NCBI RefSeq assembly: GCF_014076495.1
Contig: NZ_CP043575.1
Coordinates: forward strand, 1,488,001-1,552,000
Length of the DNA stretch: 64,000 bases
Reading direction: 5' to 3'
From: Comamonas koreensis
Lineage (GTDB): Bacteria; Pseudomonadota; Gammaproteobacteria; Burkholderiales; Burkholderiaceae_C
Shown here: positions 16,692 to 29,152 of the stretch, one piece after another
How positions within the stretch are numbered: the stretch's first letter is position 1
Layout of the letters: each line of letters begins with the position of its first letter
Made by a program: the position numbers and the translations under genes
Notes under the pieces: model-generated
Told to the model about the DNA's origin: nothing
Seen by the model: only the letters and a program-made list of their open reading frames with translations
Database searches by the model: none

Positions 16692-17495
16692 TCAAGCGGT
16701 AGCCGTTGCGCGCCTTTGGCCCGCCACGGTCTGCAGCCAGTGCAGGCCCGCCTCGGTGCCCTGCGCGGGCTTGTACTCGCAGCCCAGCCAGCCGCTGTAG
16801 CCAATGCGGTCCAGGTGCGCGAACAGGAAGGGGTAATGGATCTCGCCCGTGCCCGGCTCGTGGCGGCCCGGGTTGTCGGCCAGCTGTACATGGCCGATGC
16901 GCGCCAGGTGCTTGTGCAAGGTGGCGGCCAGCTCGCCTTCCGTGCGCTGGGCATGGTAGATGTCGTACTGCACAAAGGCATTGGCGGCGCCCACTTCATC
17001 CAGAATGGCCAGCGCCTGGTCGGTGCGGCTCAGGTAAAAGCCGGGAATATCAAAGGTATTGATGGGCTCGACCAGCAGGCGCAGCTTGGCCAACTTCAGC
17101 GCCGCTGCGGCAAAGCGCAGGTTGTCCACCAGGGTGCGGCGCAGGGTGGCGGCATCCACATCGGCGGGCGCTTTGCCTGCCAGGCAGTTGAGCTGGGGCA
17201 CGCCCAGCGCATGGGCGTAGGTGACGGCCTGGGCGACGCCGGCGCGGAACTCGTCCACCCGCCGGGGATCGCAGGCAATGCCGCGCTCGCCCGATTCCCA
17301 GTCGCCCGCAGGCAGGTTGTGCAACACAATCTGCAGGCCAGTGGCATCGAGCCGCTGCTGGATCTCTTCAACGGTATGGGCATAGGGAAACAGAAACTCC
17401 ACGGCCTCAAAACCGGCCTGGGCGGCGCGCTCAAAGCGGTCGAGAAACGGCACTTCGGTAAACAGCATGCTGAGGTTGGCAGCAAAACGGGGCAT
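16692..17495 (-). CDS. hyi: Hydroxypyruvate isomerase
   Basis: This 267-residue TIM-barrel enzyme interconverts hydroxypyruvate and tartronate semialdehyde. The start MPRFAANLSMLFTEVPFLDR is the family signature. LVEPINTFDIPGFYL and the metal-site segment QYDIYHAQRTEG follow, and a second histidine is in GHVQLADNPGRHEPG. ATG at 17495 is chosen because it has a ccggag site and fits homologues. An alternative ATG at 17528 overlaps the gcl stop (TGATG) and would add 11 residues. It sits between gcl and glxR in the same operon. Confidence 0.92.
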   Translation of the reverse strand: MPRFAANLSMLFTEVPFLDRFERAAQAGFEAVEFLFPYAHTVEEIQQRLDATGLQIVLHNLPAGDWESGERGIACDPRRVDEFRAGVAQAVTYAHALGVPQLNCLAGKAPADVDAATLRRTLVDNLRFAAAALKLAKLRLLVEPINTFDIPGFYLSRTDQALAILDEVGAANAFVQYDIYHAQRTEGELAATLHKHLARIGHVQLADNPGRHEPGTGEIHYPFLFAHLDRIGYSGWLGCEYKPAQGTEAGLHWLQTVAGQRRATATA

Positions 17496-17527
17496 GGCAA
17501 AACTCCGGTTAAAAAACGAGGGATTCA

Positions 17528-19318
<1,791 letters not shown>

Positions 19319-19395
19319 GGGGTCTCCTTTACAGCTGGGATCGACTGTAGGGAAGGCGAGCGTTTGCCGGAAGGCGCAGGCGGACCATAAAATTT

Positions 19396-19410
19396 ATTCC
19401 AGCCAGGAAT
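19396..19410. promoter_or_regulatory. Candidate LysR box between gcl and lysR
   Basis: ATTCC-N5-GGAAT (ATTCCAGCCAGGAAT) is a perfect interrupted palindrome containing the T-N11-A core of LysR-type sites. It is adjacent to an AT-rich stretch (ataaaattta) and lies about 80 bases before the gcl ATG and 120 before the regulator ATG. Confidence 0.45.
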
Positions 19411-19530
19411 GGACAGCACTGCGCTGCATGCCGCATCATCGGGCGCAGAGGCGCCACGAACCTGTTCAGAAAAGCGCCCAGCATGTGACATGCGGCAAGC
19501 CATGCCGCAGCAATCCCAGGAGACACAACC

Positions 19531-20448
19531 ATGGACCGACTCGATGCCATGCACATGTTTGTGCGCGTGGTGGAAACGGGCAGCTTCACCAAGGTGGCGC
19601 AGGAGTTCTCATCGACCCAGCCCACGGTGACCAAGCAGGTCGCAGCGATGGAGGCGCGGCTCAAGGTGCGCCTGCTCAACCGCAATACGCGGGGGGTGAG
19701 CCTGACCGAGCCGGGCGCGCTGTACTACGAAAAATGCAAGCGCATCGTGAGCGACGTGGCCGATGCCGACAATGTGGTGCAGGTGCGGCAGACGCAGGTG
19801 CAGGGTCAGCTGCGCATTGGCAGCTCAGTCGCGTTTGGGCGGCGCGTGTTGATTCCGCTGGCGATGGAGTTCATGCAACACAACCCGCAGGTGCAGGTGG
19901 ACCTGAGCTTTGAAGACCGCTACACCGACCTGGTGGCCCAGGGTATCGATGTGGCGCTGCGCCTGGGCAAGCTGGCCGATTCGTCGCTGGGTGCGCGCAT
20001 GCTGGGCGTCAATCCCTGGGTGCTGGTAGCCTCGCCCGCCTACCTGCGCAAGCACGGCACGCCGCGCCGGCCATCGGATTTGAAAGAGCACTCGGCGCTG
20101 ATCTACAGCAGCGTGCAGGGCAACGATGTCTGGCGGCTGAGCAATGCCAGTGGCGAGTCCGTCTCCGTGCCGGTCACCGGGCGGCTGCGTTCCAACAACC
20201 TCTCGGCCTTACTGGCCGCGGCGCGCTCGCACATGGGCGTGGCCGCACTGCCGCGCTATGTGGCGCATGAGTCGCTCAAGGCGGGCCGCGTGGTCGAGGT
20301 GCTCAAGACCTGCCGCCTGCCTGAGCAGGAGATCCACGCCGTCTACCCCTCGCCGCGCCTGGTGCCGCAAAAGGTGCAGTCCTTTATCGCGTTCTTGCAG
20401 GGCAGCTTTGATGCCGCCTGGTGGGAGAACCTGGCCCAAGGAGGCTAG
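19531..20448 (+). CDS. LysR-family transcriptional regulator
   Basis: A 305-residue LysR regulator with an N-terminal winged helix (MDRLDAMHMFVRVVETGSFT...SSTQPTVTKQVAAMEARLKVRLLNRNTR) and a periplasmic-binding-protein-like effector domain from about 90. ATG at 19531 has aggagac. Its divergence from gcl and the T-N11-A palindrome between them suggest that it controls the glyoxylate operon, probably as an activator. The effector cannot be read from the sequence. Confidence 0.88.
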   Translation: MDRLDAMHMFVRVVETGSFTKVAQEFSSTQPTVTKQVAAMEARLKVRLLNRNTRGVSLTEPGALYYEKCKRIVSDVADADNVVQVRQTQVQGQLRIGSSVAFGRRVLIPLAMEFMQHNPQVQVDLSFEDRYTDLVAQGIDVALRLGKLADSSLGARMLGVNPWVLVASPAYLRKHGTPRRPSDLKEHSALIYSSVQGNDVWRLSNASGESVSVPVTGRLRSNNLSALLAAARSHMGVAALPRYVAHESLKAGRVVEVLKTCRLPEQEIHAVYPSPRLVPQKVQSFIAFLQGSFDAAWWENLAQGG

Positions 20449-20481
20449 GCGCGGAGGGTCTGGCAAGCCTGGCAGCCCGCA

Positions 20482-21816
20482 TCACAGGATCAGAATGGCC
20501 CGGAAATCGTTGACGTTGGTGTGCGTAGGCCCGGTCACCACCAGGTCGCCCAGCGCCTCGAAAAAACCATAGGCATCGTTGCGGTCCAGGTGGTCGCTCA
20601 GGCGCAGCTGCAGTGCAGCGGCGCGCTGCAGCGTGTTGGGTGCCAGGCGCGCGCCGGCATTGTCTTCGACGCCATCGATGCCATCGGTATCGGCCGCCAG
20701 CGCCCAGATACCGCCCTGGCCTTGCAGGGCCTGCGCCAGGCCCATGCAGAACTCGCCAGCGCGGCCGCCGCGCCCCTTGGCGGCGCCCGGCTGGCGCGGG
20801 CGGATGGTGACGGTGGTCTCGCCTCCGGAGAGGATGACGCAAGGTTTGGCAAAGGGGCTGCCGTGGCGGGCCACGGCGCGTGCCAGCGCCGCATGCATCT
20901 TGCCGATCTCGCGCGACTCGCCCTCGATCTCATCCGACAGCACATGGGCGGCGATACCGGCTGCACCTGCGGCTTCGGCCGCCGCATCCAGCGATTGCTG
21001 GGGCGTGGCGATCAGATGCACCTCATGGCCGGCAAAGCGCGGGTCGCCGGGTTTGGGCGTCTCCAGTGAGCCATCTTCCAGTGCGGCGCGCAGGCGCTCG
21101 GGCAGCGCGATCTGGTAGCGGTTCAGAATCGCCAGTGCCTCGGCGCAGGTCGAGGCATCGGGCACCGTGGGGCCGCTGGCGATGACCGAGGGGTCGTCGC
21201 CGGGCACATCGCTGATGGTCAAGGTCACCACCTTGGCGGGGTAGCAGGCAGCGGCCAGGCGCCCGCCCTTGATGCGCGAGAGGTGCTTGCGCACGCAGTT
21301 CATCTCGCCAATGGCGGCGCCGCTCTCCAGCAGGGCCTGGTTGATGCGCTGCTTGTCCTGCAGGTCCATGCCGTCGGCTGGCAGGGTCAGCAGGGCCGAG
21401 CCGCCGCCCGAGATCAGGCAAAGCACCAGGTCATCGGCCGTCAAGCCCTGGGTCAGCGCCAATATACGTTCGGCAGCGGCCAGGCCGGCGGCATCGGGCA
21501 CGGGATGGGCGGCTTCAACCACCTCCAGGCGCTGGGCCAGCCCAGGCGGGCGCGGCGGAATATGCCCATAGCGGGTGACGACCAGGCCCGACAGCGGCGC
21601 GTCCTGGGGCCACAGGGCCTCGAGCGCCTGGGCCATCGAGCCGCCCGCCTTGCCGGCGCCCAGCACCACGGTGCGGCCTTTGGGCGGCGGGGGCAGGTAC
21701 TGCGCCATGCTGTGCAGGGGCTGGGCGCGCTGTACCGCGCGCTGGTACAGGTCCAGAAGAAACTGCAGGGGATCGCGCCGGGGATCGGCCAGCGCTGGCT
21801 GGGGGGTGTGGCTCAT
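20482..21816 (-). CDS. Glycerate 2-kinase (MOFRL family)
   Basis: This 444-residue kinase has the glycerate 2-kinase fold: GKAGGSMAQALE and LCLISGGGSALLTLP in the N-terminal domain, TISDVPGDDPSVIASGP in the middle and the MOFRL C-terminal domain (LSGGETTVTI, AADTDGIDG, GPTHTNVND). It phosphorylates D-glycerate to 2-phosphoglycerate, the step after GlxR. It therefore completes the glyoxylate-to-glycolysis route encoded on the other side of the LysR gene. Such proteins are called GckA or TtuD. ATG at 21816 follows ggagacc. Confidence 0.9.
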   Translation of the reverse strand: MSHTPQPALADPRRDPLQFLLDLYQRAVQRAQPLHSMAQYLPPPPKGRTVVLGAGKAGGSMAQALEALWPQDAPLSGLVVTRYGHIPPRPPGLAQRLEVVEAAHPVPDAAGLAAAERILALTQGLTADDLVLCLISGGGSALLTLPADGMDLQDKQRINQALLESGAAIGEMNCVRKHLSRIKGGRLAAACYPAKVVTLTISDVPGDDPSVIASGPTVPDASTCAEALAILNRYQIALPERLRAALEDGSLETPKPGDPRFAGHEVHLIATPQQSLDAAAEAAGAAGIAAHVLSDEIEGESREIGKMHAALARAVARHGSPFAKPCVILSGGETTVTIRPRQPGAAKGRGGRAGEFCMGLAQALQGQGGIWALAADTDGIDGVEDNAGARLAPNTLQRAAALQLRLSDHLDRNDAYGFFEALGDLVVTGPTHTNVNDFRAILIL

Positions 21817-21931
21817 GCGGTAGGTCTCCGCTGGCCATTATGAAAGCAGGCGGCAGGCGCAGGTGGAATAGGCGTTATTCCTGGCCAGGGGGTGTTCAGC
21901 AGTGCGATAACGCCGCGCACGGCGCCGCGTG

Positions 21932-22501
21932 TCAACCGGGTGGCGTGCGGTTGCCCCAGTCGGTGTAGAACACGCCCGCCGCATCCTTGCGGATATAGAC
22001 ATAGGCCGGGCCGGCATGGGTGTCGCCATGGGCATGGGCCTTGTCGGGAATGCGCCAGTAGTAGACGGTGCCATCCAACTCGGCAAACTGGCCGATGTAC
22101 TGCAGATCTTCGGCACGCACCGGGTCGGCGCTGGCGAGCGACTGGCCCAGCTCCATGCGCACATAGCGGGGCACGGAGCGCTCCTGGGCCTCCGTCAGGC
22201 CCGTGCTGCCCAACCAGGGGGCGCTTTCCTGCACCTCGGCCTCGGTCTGCAATTGCTCCTGCTTGCTGCGGTATTCGCGGCGGAACTCGGGCGTTTGCAT
22301 ATGCGCGGCCAAGGCCGGGTCTTCGCTGCGAGCGCTGGGCTGGGGCTGCGCGGCTGCGGCAGGCGGGGCCACGGCCGGTGCGGCCTGCTGGGCCTGGGGC
22401 GTGGGAGCTGGGGGATCGTCGGGGGGCTGCTGCATGCAGCCGGCCAGCAAGCTGCAGGCCGTCAGCGCCGCTGGCAGGGTGGTTCTATAGGAGACAGACA
22501 T
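21932..22501 (-). CDS. Hypothetical lipoprotein
   Basis: A 189-residue protein with a clear lipoprotein signal: MSVSYRTTLPAALTACSLLAGC, with the lipobox LLAGC. A Pro/Ala/Gln-rich linker (about 28-60) and a C-terminal region of unknown function follow (GTVYYWRIPDKAHAHGDTHAGP; FYTDWGNR). I do not recognise a family. The longer frame upstream is rejected because it would bury the signal peptide. It is transcribed in the same direction as the oxidoreductase upstream and the kinase downstream, with gaps of about 80 and 115 bp. Confidence 0.75.
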   Translation of the reverse strand: MSVSYRTTLPAALTACSLLAGCMQQPPDDPPAPTPQAQQAAPAVAPPAAAAQPQPSARSEDPALAAHMQTPEFRREYRSKQEQLQTEAEVQESAPWLGSTGLTEAQERSVPRYVRMELGQSLASADPVRAEDLQYIGQFAELDGTVYYWRIPDKAHAHGDTHAGPAYVYIRKDAAGVFYTDWGNRTPPG

Positions 22502-22583
22502 GGCGCAAGCATAGCCTGGGTGGGACGGGATCAGCGTCGCTTTTGCTGAAAAAAGGGCGCCGATCAGGGAGTAAAGGCCGTGT

Positions 22584-23600
22584 TTAGGCTGCGTAGCCGG
22601 CCCGCAGGGCCTGCGCAGCAATATCGAGCGAGCGCAGACGCAGATCGCCATCATAGATATCGCAAACCAGCATCAGCTCGTCGGCGCCGGTGTGCTGGGC
22701 CAGCACCTTGAGGCGCTGCTGTACACGCTCGGGGCCGCCGATGGAGGCCACCGCCAAAAAGCCTTCGATCGCCTGGCGCTCGGCCATGTTCAGGCCCTCC
22801 ATAAAGCCTTCGACCGGTGGAGGCAGCAGACCGCGCTTGCCCGTCACAATGCCCAGCACGCGCTGGTAGGTGCTGCTGGCGAGGAACTCGGCCTCGCTGT
22901 CGGTAGGCGCTGCGATCACCGGCGCGCCGACGATCACATAGGGCTTGTCCAGCGTGGCCGAGGGCTTGAACAGGTCGCGGTACAGCTGCACCGCCTGCTG
23001 CAGCATGCGCGGCGCAAAGTGCGAGGCAAAGGCATAGGGCAGGCCCAGGTGCGCGGCCAACTGGGCCGAGAACAGGCTCGAGCCCAGCAACCACAGCGGC
23101 ACATTGGTGCCAGCGCCCGGTGTGGCCACCAGCTTTTGCCCGGGTTGGGCGGGGCCCAGCAGGCGCTGCAGCTCCAGCACATCGCGGGGAAAGTCTTCTT
23201 CGGTCTCGACCCGGTCACGGCGCAGCGCCCGCATCGTCATGCCATCGGTGCCGGGCGCGCGGCCCAGGCCCAGGTCGATACGGCCTGGGTAGAGCTCGGC
23301 CAAGGTGCCAAAGGCCTCGGCCACCACCAAGGGGGCATGGTTGGGCAGCATGATGCCGCCCGAACCCACACGGATGTGCCGGGTGGCGCCCGCCACATGG
23401 CCGATCAGCACGGCCGTGGACGAGCTGGCAATGCCCGGCATATTGTGGTGTTCGGCCATCCAGTAGCGCGTAAAGCCGAGCGACTCGACATGCTGCGCCG
23501 TGCGCACGGCCAGTTGCAAAGCCTGAGCAACGGTGCCGCCTTCGCGCACAGCCACCAGGTCCAACATCGAAAGCGCGGGGGGTGTTTTTGTCTCAGTCAT
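22584..23600 (-). CDS. LLM-class flavin-dependent oxidoreductase
   Basis: A 338-residue luciferase-like monooxygenase-fold protein: [33 protein letters not shown] (flavin site), [21 protein letters not shown] and [16 protein letters not shown] are the conserved blocks of the YhbW/MsnO8-like subgroup. These enzymes use FMNH2 with varied substrates, and nothing here fixes the substrate. Cell location is cytosolic. ATG at 23600. Confidence 0.88.
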   Translation of the reverse strand: MTETKTPPALSMLDLVAVREGGTVAQALQLAVRTAQHVESLGFTRYWMAEHHNMPGIASSSTAVLIGHVAGATRHIRVGSGGIMLPNHAPLVVAEAFGTLAELYPGRIDLGLGRAPGTDGMTMRALRRDRVETEEDFPRDVLELQRLLGPAQPGQKLVATPGAGTNVPLWLLGSSLFSAQLAAHLGLPYAFASHFAPRMLQQAVQLYRDLFKPSATLDKPYVIVGAPVIAAPTDSEAEFLASSTYQRVLGIVTGKRGLLPPPVEGFMEGLNMAERQAIEGFLAVASIGGPERVQQRLKVLAQHTGADELMLVCDIYDGDLRLRSLDIAAQALRAGYAA

Positions 23601-23711
23601 GCGGACATTCTTGCCTAGGCAAATATCCTTTGCTGACTGTGGGTATGGGGGAAATGCGAAGGTCGGAGCCTTGTTCTTGCCCGACCGGCCCCTTGTACAA
23701 GGAGCCTGAAT

Positions 23712-23993
23712 TCAACGCTGCCGAATCGCCCGCGCGCAGCTGATGCCCACCAGAATCCCCCAGAGCAGCACCAGCAGCGCGGTCGCCAGGTAGCGCTCGC
23801 CTTGCTGCATCGCAAACCAGGAGATCACCAGCGCCATCAGGCCGGCGATGCGCATCAGCCGGCGCAGCTGTGCGGTGGACATGCGCGGCTGAAAATGGCG
23901 CAGCGCTGCCAGGCTGGCGATGGCCAGCACGGTGAGCCAGAGAAACAACATGCCGCCGTAGGGCGCGACGAGGGTATTGAGCGATTCCAACAT
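23712..23993 (-). CDS. Small hypothetical membrane protein
   Basis: A 93-residue, strongly hydrophobic protein with three predicted membrane helices (about 13-32, 46-62 and 67-85), no cysteine pairs near the ends and no recognised domain. It lies downstream of gspE on the same strand, separated by an imperfect palindrome. Confidence 0.6.
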   Translation of the reverse strand: MLESLNTLVAPYGGMLFLWLTVLAIASLAALRHFQPRMSTAQLRRLMRIAGLMALVISWFAMQQGERYLATALLVLLWGILVGISCARAIRQR

Positions 23994-24007
23994 GGGGCGA
24001 TTGTGTC

Positions 24008-24061
24008 AAATCGCCAATACCCGTTGGCGTGGGCGGCGCCTACGGGGTATTCGGCGAATTT
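24008..24061. repeat. Imperfect palindrome after gspE
   Basis: AAATCGCCAATACCCGT (24008-24024) is an imperfect inverse of ACGGGGTATTCGGCGAATTT (24042-24061). It starts three bases past the gspE stop on the minus strand and lacks a thymine run. It may serve as a transcript 3' end or processing hairpin. Confidence 0.4.
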
Positions 24062-24064
24062 TGG

Positions 24065-25426
<1,362 letters not shown>

Positions 25427-25450
25427 GGCTTCGGGTCTCTGTGGGCGCTA

Positions 25451-27769
25451 TCAGGGCTCGAAGCGCATGCCTTGCGGCGTCACGGTCAGGGGGCGCGATT
25501 CGATCACCGGCGTCTCGGACGCACCCAGCGGCAGGCCGGAGGTCTGCTGGGCCAGCGGCGTGATGATCGACGACTCATTGATCGGCACGCGGGTGCTTTG
25601 CTCGGGCTGGGCGGCGATCTGGGCGCCGCGCATCAGCTCGTAGCGGTCCATGCTGACCTGCTGGGTGGCGGCGGCATCGCGCATCACCACGGGGCGCAGG
25701 AAGACCATCAGGTTGGTCTTCTTGCGCGAGCGGGTGTCGCTGCGGAATAGCGCGCCAATGCCGGGGATATCGCCCAGGTAAGGCACCTTCTGCACCGAGC
25801 CGGAGTACTGGTCCTGCAGCAGGCCGCCAATGACGATGACCGAGCCATCGTCCACCAGCACGGTCGATTCGATCGAGCGCTTGTTGGTGGTGGGGCCGTT
25901 GGCATTGGTGGTCGTGCCGGCGAGCACGTCAGACGTCTCCTGGTAGATCGTCAGCTTGACGGTGCCATTGGCATTGATCTGCGGGCGCACGCGCAGGGTC
26001 AGGCCCACATCCTTGCGCTCCACCGTGGTGAAGGGGTTGACGGTGCTGCTGCCGGTGCTGTTGGCGTAGGAGCCGGTGACAAAGGGCACATTCTGGCCGA
26101 CCAGGATCTGCGCTTCCTGGTTGTCCAGGGTGAGCAGGTTGGGGGTGGCCAGCACATTGCCATCGGCATTGGACTGCAGCAGGTTGGCCAGCGCGCCCAG
26201 CACATACTCGCCGTTGTGCTTGAAGGCGATACCGGCGTTCATGCCGGCGCTGGGCAGGGTGCTGTAGGTGTTGTTGGCAATGCCGGCGGCCAGGTTGAAC
26301 AGGTTGGCCCCGCCCACGGTGAAGTTGTTGCCGATGACGCCGACAACATTGTTGCCCTGGCCCAGCAGGCTTTGCCACTGCACGCCAAACTGCGCGGCCT
26401 TCTCGGCGCTGACTTCGACGATCAGGCTCTCGACCAGCACCTGGGCGCGGCGGCTGTCGAGCTGGTCGATGACCGAGCGGATCTGGCGGTACAGCGGCTC
26501 GGGCGCGGTGATGATCAGTGAATTGGTGGCCGTGTCGGCCTGGATGATGCCGCCGGTGGCGCTGCCGCTCTCCCCCGAGGTGCCCAGCGAGGTGCCGGTG
26601 CCCAGGCGTGCGCCCGAGCCCAGGCCGCCCGCACTGCTGCTGCTGGCGCTGTTGCCCAGCGTGCCGCTGGTGCTGCCGCCCAGCGACGTGGCGCCGCTGC
26701 GCGTGTTGCTGCTCAGGCCCCCGCTGCTGCCGCTGCTCGACAGGTTGGTGGCGGGGCTGGCGCTGTTGCCGTCCTGGCCGGCGAGGGCCGCGCGCAAGGT
26801 GGTGGCCAGCGCGGTGGCATCGGCATTGCGCAGATAGACCACATGGATGTTGCCCGAGGCATTGCCGCCACGGCTGGGGCTGTCGAGCTTGCCGATCAGC
26901 ATCTTGGCCTGCGACAGGCGCGCCGGGTTGGCTGCGCGCAGCAAGATGCTGTTGGTGCGCGGGTCGGCCAGCACCGAGGTGCGGTAGGCATTGTCGGTCT
27001 GCGCGGCGCCGGGGGCTGCACCGGCGGTGGCGCTGCCGCTGGCAGACACGGTCTGGCCGCCTTCCAGCAGGCGCTGCAGCATGGGCACGATGTCGGTAGC
27101 GACCGCGTGTTCGAGCTGCACCACTTCGACATCGCTGGCGTTGGCCACATCCATCGACGCGATGATGCGCGAGAGGCGCTGCAGGTTGTCGGCGTAGTCG
27201 GTGATGACCAGGGAGTTGTTGCCCGGGTTCACATTGATGGTGTTGTTGGGGCTGATCAGCGGGCGCAGCACCGGCACCAGGTTGTTGGCGCTCTCGAAGT
27301 TGAGCTTGAAGATCTGGGTGACGATCTGGCCGCCACCGGGCACCTGGCCGCCCGCGCCGCCCTGGGTGATGCGCACCGTGCCGCCTTGCAGCTTGGCATC
27401 GGCCTCGGGCACCACCTTGTACAGGCCTGCGGCCTCGACCACGGTGTAGTTCTGCAGGCGCAGCGCTGCCAGGAACTGCTCGAACGCGGCCTGGGGCGAG
27501 ACGGGCCGGTCGGTCACCAGGTTCATCGTGCCCTTGATGCGCGGATCGACCACCACGCTCTTGCCGGTGATGGTGGCCATGGTGCGCGCGATGGACTCGA
27601 TGTCGGCGTTGGCGAAGTTCAGCGTCACCGGCTCGCCGGCGCGAATGCTGGCCGTGCCGGTGTTGATGGCTGTCTGCGCCAGCGCCGCGCCGTTGCCGCC
27701 CATTAGAAGGACGCTCGCTGCGATGGAGTGCAGCGCAAATCGATAAATGGGAGAGTGGTATTGCATCAT
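25451..27769 (-). CDS. gspD: Type II secretion outer-membrane secretin GspD
   Basis: This 772-residue secretin has a signal peptide ending ALAQ (about residue 32), the N0 domain (LNFANADIESIARTMATITGKSVVVDP), repeated N1-N3 domains and the C-terminal secretin domain (VLATPNLLTLDNQEAQILVGQNVPFVTG; GGLLQDQYSGSVQKVPYLGDIPGIG). Within N3, about residues 341-400 form a Ser/Gly/Thr-rich low-complexity insert. Two ATG codons, at 27769 and 27766, are adjacent. The gap to gspN is four bases, so translation is likely coupled. Confidence 0.94.
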   Translation of the reverse strand: MMQYHSPIYRFALHSIAASVLLMGGNGAALAQTAINTGTASIRAGEPVTLNFANADIESIARTMATITGKSVVVDPRIKGTMNLVTDRPVSPQAAFEQFLAALRLQNYTVVEAAGLYKVVPEADAKLQGGTVRITQGGAGGQVPGGGQIVTQIFKLNFESANNLVPVLRPLISPNNTINVNPGNNSLVITDYADNLQRLSRIIASMDVANASDVEVVQLEHAVATDIVPMLQRLLEGGQTVSASGSATAGAAPGAAQTDNAYRTSVLADPRTNSILLRAANPARLSQAKMLIGKLDSPSRGGNASGNIHVVYLRNADATALATTLRAALAGQDGNSASPATNLSSSGSSGGLSSNTRSGATSLGGSTSGTLGNSASSSSAGGLGSGARLGTGTSLGTSGESGSATGGIIQADTATNSLIITAPEPLYRQIRSVIDQLDSRRAQVLVESLIVEVSAEKAAQFGVQWQSLLGQGNNVVGVIGNNFTVGGANLFNLAAGIANNTYSTLPSAGMNAGIAFKHNGEYVLGALANLLQSNADGNVLATPNLLTLDNQEAQILVGQNVPFVTGSYANSTGSSTVNPFTTVERKDVGLTLRVRPQINANGTVKLTIYQETSDVLAGTTTNANGPTTNKRSIESTVLVDDGSVIVIGGLLQDQYSGSVQKVPYLGDIPGIGALFRSDTRSRKKTNLMVFLRPVVMRDAAATQQVSMDRYELMRGAQIAAQPEQSTRVPINESSIITPLAQQTSGLPLGASETPVIESRPLTVTPQGMRFEP

Positions 27770-27773
27770 ATGT

Positions 27774-28583
27774 TCAGCCAACCGAGAGCAGCACGCGGCT
27801 TCCGCTGCGCTGCCCAATCATAGTCAATAGATTCGCAAGAGCCGCCTCGCGCCCTTCGGCAGCCCAGGCTTCTCCCTGAAAACGCAGGCGCTGGCCCACC
27901 CATTGGCCCTGGCCTTTGAGCTGGAGCGCGCCGTCCAAGGTGGACAGCTGCAAGCTGGTGCTGTCACCGCCTTGCAGTTGCAGGCGGTAGCTGCCCAGCG
28001 GCTGTATCGTGGACAGGCGTGAGGTCACCGCCATCACATCGAGATCGGCGCCGCCCTCGACCTGCAGGCGCCCGGCGTTGAGTGCCAGCGACAGCTCACG
28101 GGTCTTGAGCAGCAGCTGGCCCTGGGGCTGGATGGTGTTCCAGGGCGTGCCCAGGCCCACCAGCAGCGATGCCGGCCAGCGGCTTTCATGGGCGCCCAGC
28201 TGCACCTTGGCGCCACCCCAGTGGGGCTGGATGCGGATGGGCATCGGCGCGGCCATGCAGCAGCTGGCATTCCAGCGCATGTTGAGGCCGCGCAGGCTGG
28301 GGCGCAGTGCCCAGTCCACCCGGCCGGGCAGGGCCATCTGGTCGCGGCTGGCCTGGCCACCAGTAAATACCCATTGGGCTGAACCGTTCCAGACGGTGCC
28401 ACGCGGCTCGCGCAGCTGCAGCTGACCCTGGCTGGCCCAGGCCAGGCCCTGCGCCAACCAGTGTGCGGGCGCAAACAGCACCAGGGCGGCCAGGCCGCCG
28501 GTGCAGGCGCCCACGGCGGCCCAGCGCCAGGGCGCACGGGCGCTGCCGTGGGGCAGGGTGGGGTTCGAGTGTTGCCGGGCCAT
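27774..28583 (-). CDS. gspN: Type II secretion protein GspN
   Basis: A 269-residue bitopic protein with one N-terminal membrane helix (about 20-40) and a periplasmic domain typical of GspN (REPRGTVWNGSAQWVFTG near 58; LNMRWNASCCMAAPMP). GspN is present in only some type II systems, and its role is not firmly established. The position between gspM and gspD supports the call. Confidence 0.85.
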   Translation of the reverse strand: MARQHSNPTLPHGSARAPWRWAAVGACTGGLAALVLFAPAHWLAQGLAWASQGQLQLREPRGTVWNGSAQWVFTGGQASRDQMALPGRVDWALRPSLRGLNMRWNASCCMAAPMPIRIQPHWGGAKVQLGAHESRWPASLLVGLGTPWNTIQPQGQLLLKTRELSLALNAGRLQVEGGADLDVMAVTSRLSTIQPLGSYRLQLQGGDSTSLQLSTLDGALQLKGQGQWVGQRLRFQGEAWAAEGREAALANLLTMIGQRSGSRVLLSVG

Positions 28584-28597
28584 GCGCTGTGTGCCGC

Positions 28598-29152
28598 TTA
28601 TTGGGCCGGCAACTGCAAGACGATATTGCCCGACCAGGTGGGCGCGGCAGCCGGGCCTGCGCCCTTGGCCGGCTCATCGCGGGTCAGGCGCAGCTCGGTG
28701 GCAATCGCATGCGCATTGGCACGCACCTGGCCCAGCCAGCGCTGGGTGGATGCGGCCGAGGCGCGGCTCAAGGTGACGGTCACGCGCTCGCCGAGCACGG
28801 CCAGTTTGGCGCTGGTGCCCAGCTGCTGCGTGAGCGAGGCTTCGAGCTGCTGGCGCGCTTGCGTGGTGGTCACCGTGGTGGCCGATTGCAGCTGGCGCGC
28901 TTCGGCCTGCAAGGCTTGCATGCGGGCGAGTTGCTGGTCGAGCTGGGCATGCGCGGCGGGCGCGCTGCGCCAGGTCTGCAGTACCGGCGCAATCGCCAGC
29001 CACCACAAGAGCGCCATCAGCACCAGGGCAGCGGCCAGGCTGACGCCCCGGCGCTCACGCGCATCCAGCGCGCGCCAGCGTTGGCGCAGCAATTGGGCTG
29101 CGGGGGACGAAGCCGCTGCAGATGCCGACGGTCGGGAGGAATTTTTCTTCAT
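28598..29152 (-). CDS. gspM: Type II secretion protein GspM
   Basis: A 184-residue bitopic protein with a basic N-terminus (WRALDARERRGV), one membrane helix (about 36-56) and a short coiled-coil plus ferredoxin-like periplasmic domain. It binds GspL in the inner-membrane platform. The ATG at 29152 overlaps the gspL stop (ATGA), which rules out the longer GTG start. Confidence 0.88.
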   Translation of the reverse strand: MKKNSSRPSASAAASSPAAQLLRQRWRALDARERRGVSLAAALVLMALLWWLAIAPVLQTWRSAPAAHAQLDQQLARMQALQAEARQLQSATTVTTTQARQQLEASLTQQLGTSAKLAVLGERVTVTLSRASAASTQRWLGQVRANAHAIATELRLTRDEPAKGAGPAAAPTWSGNIVLQLPAQ

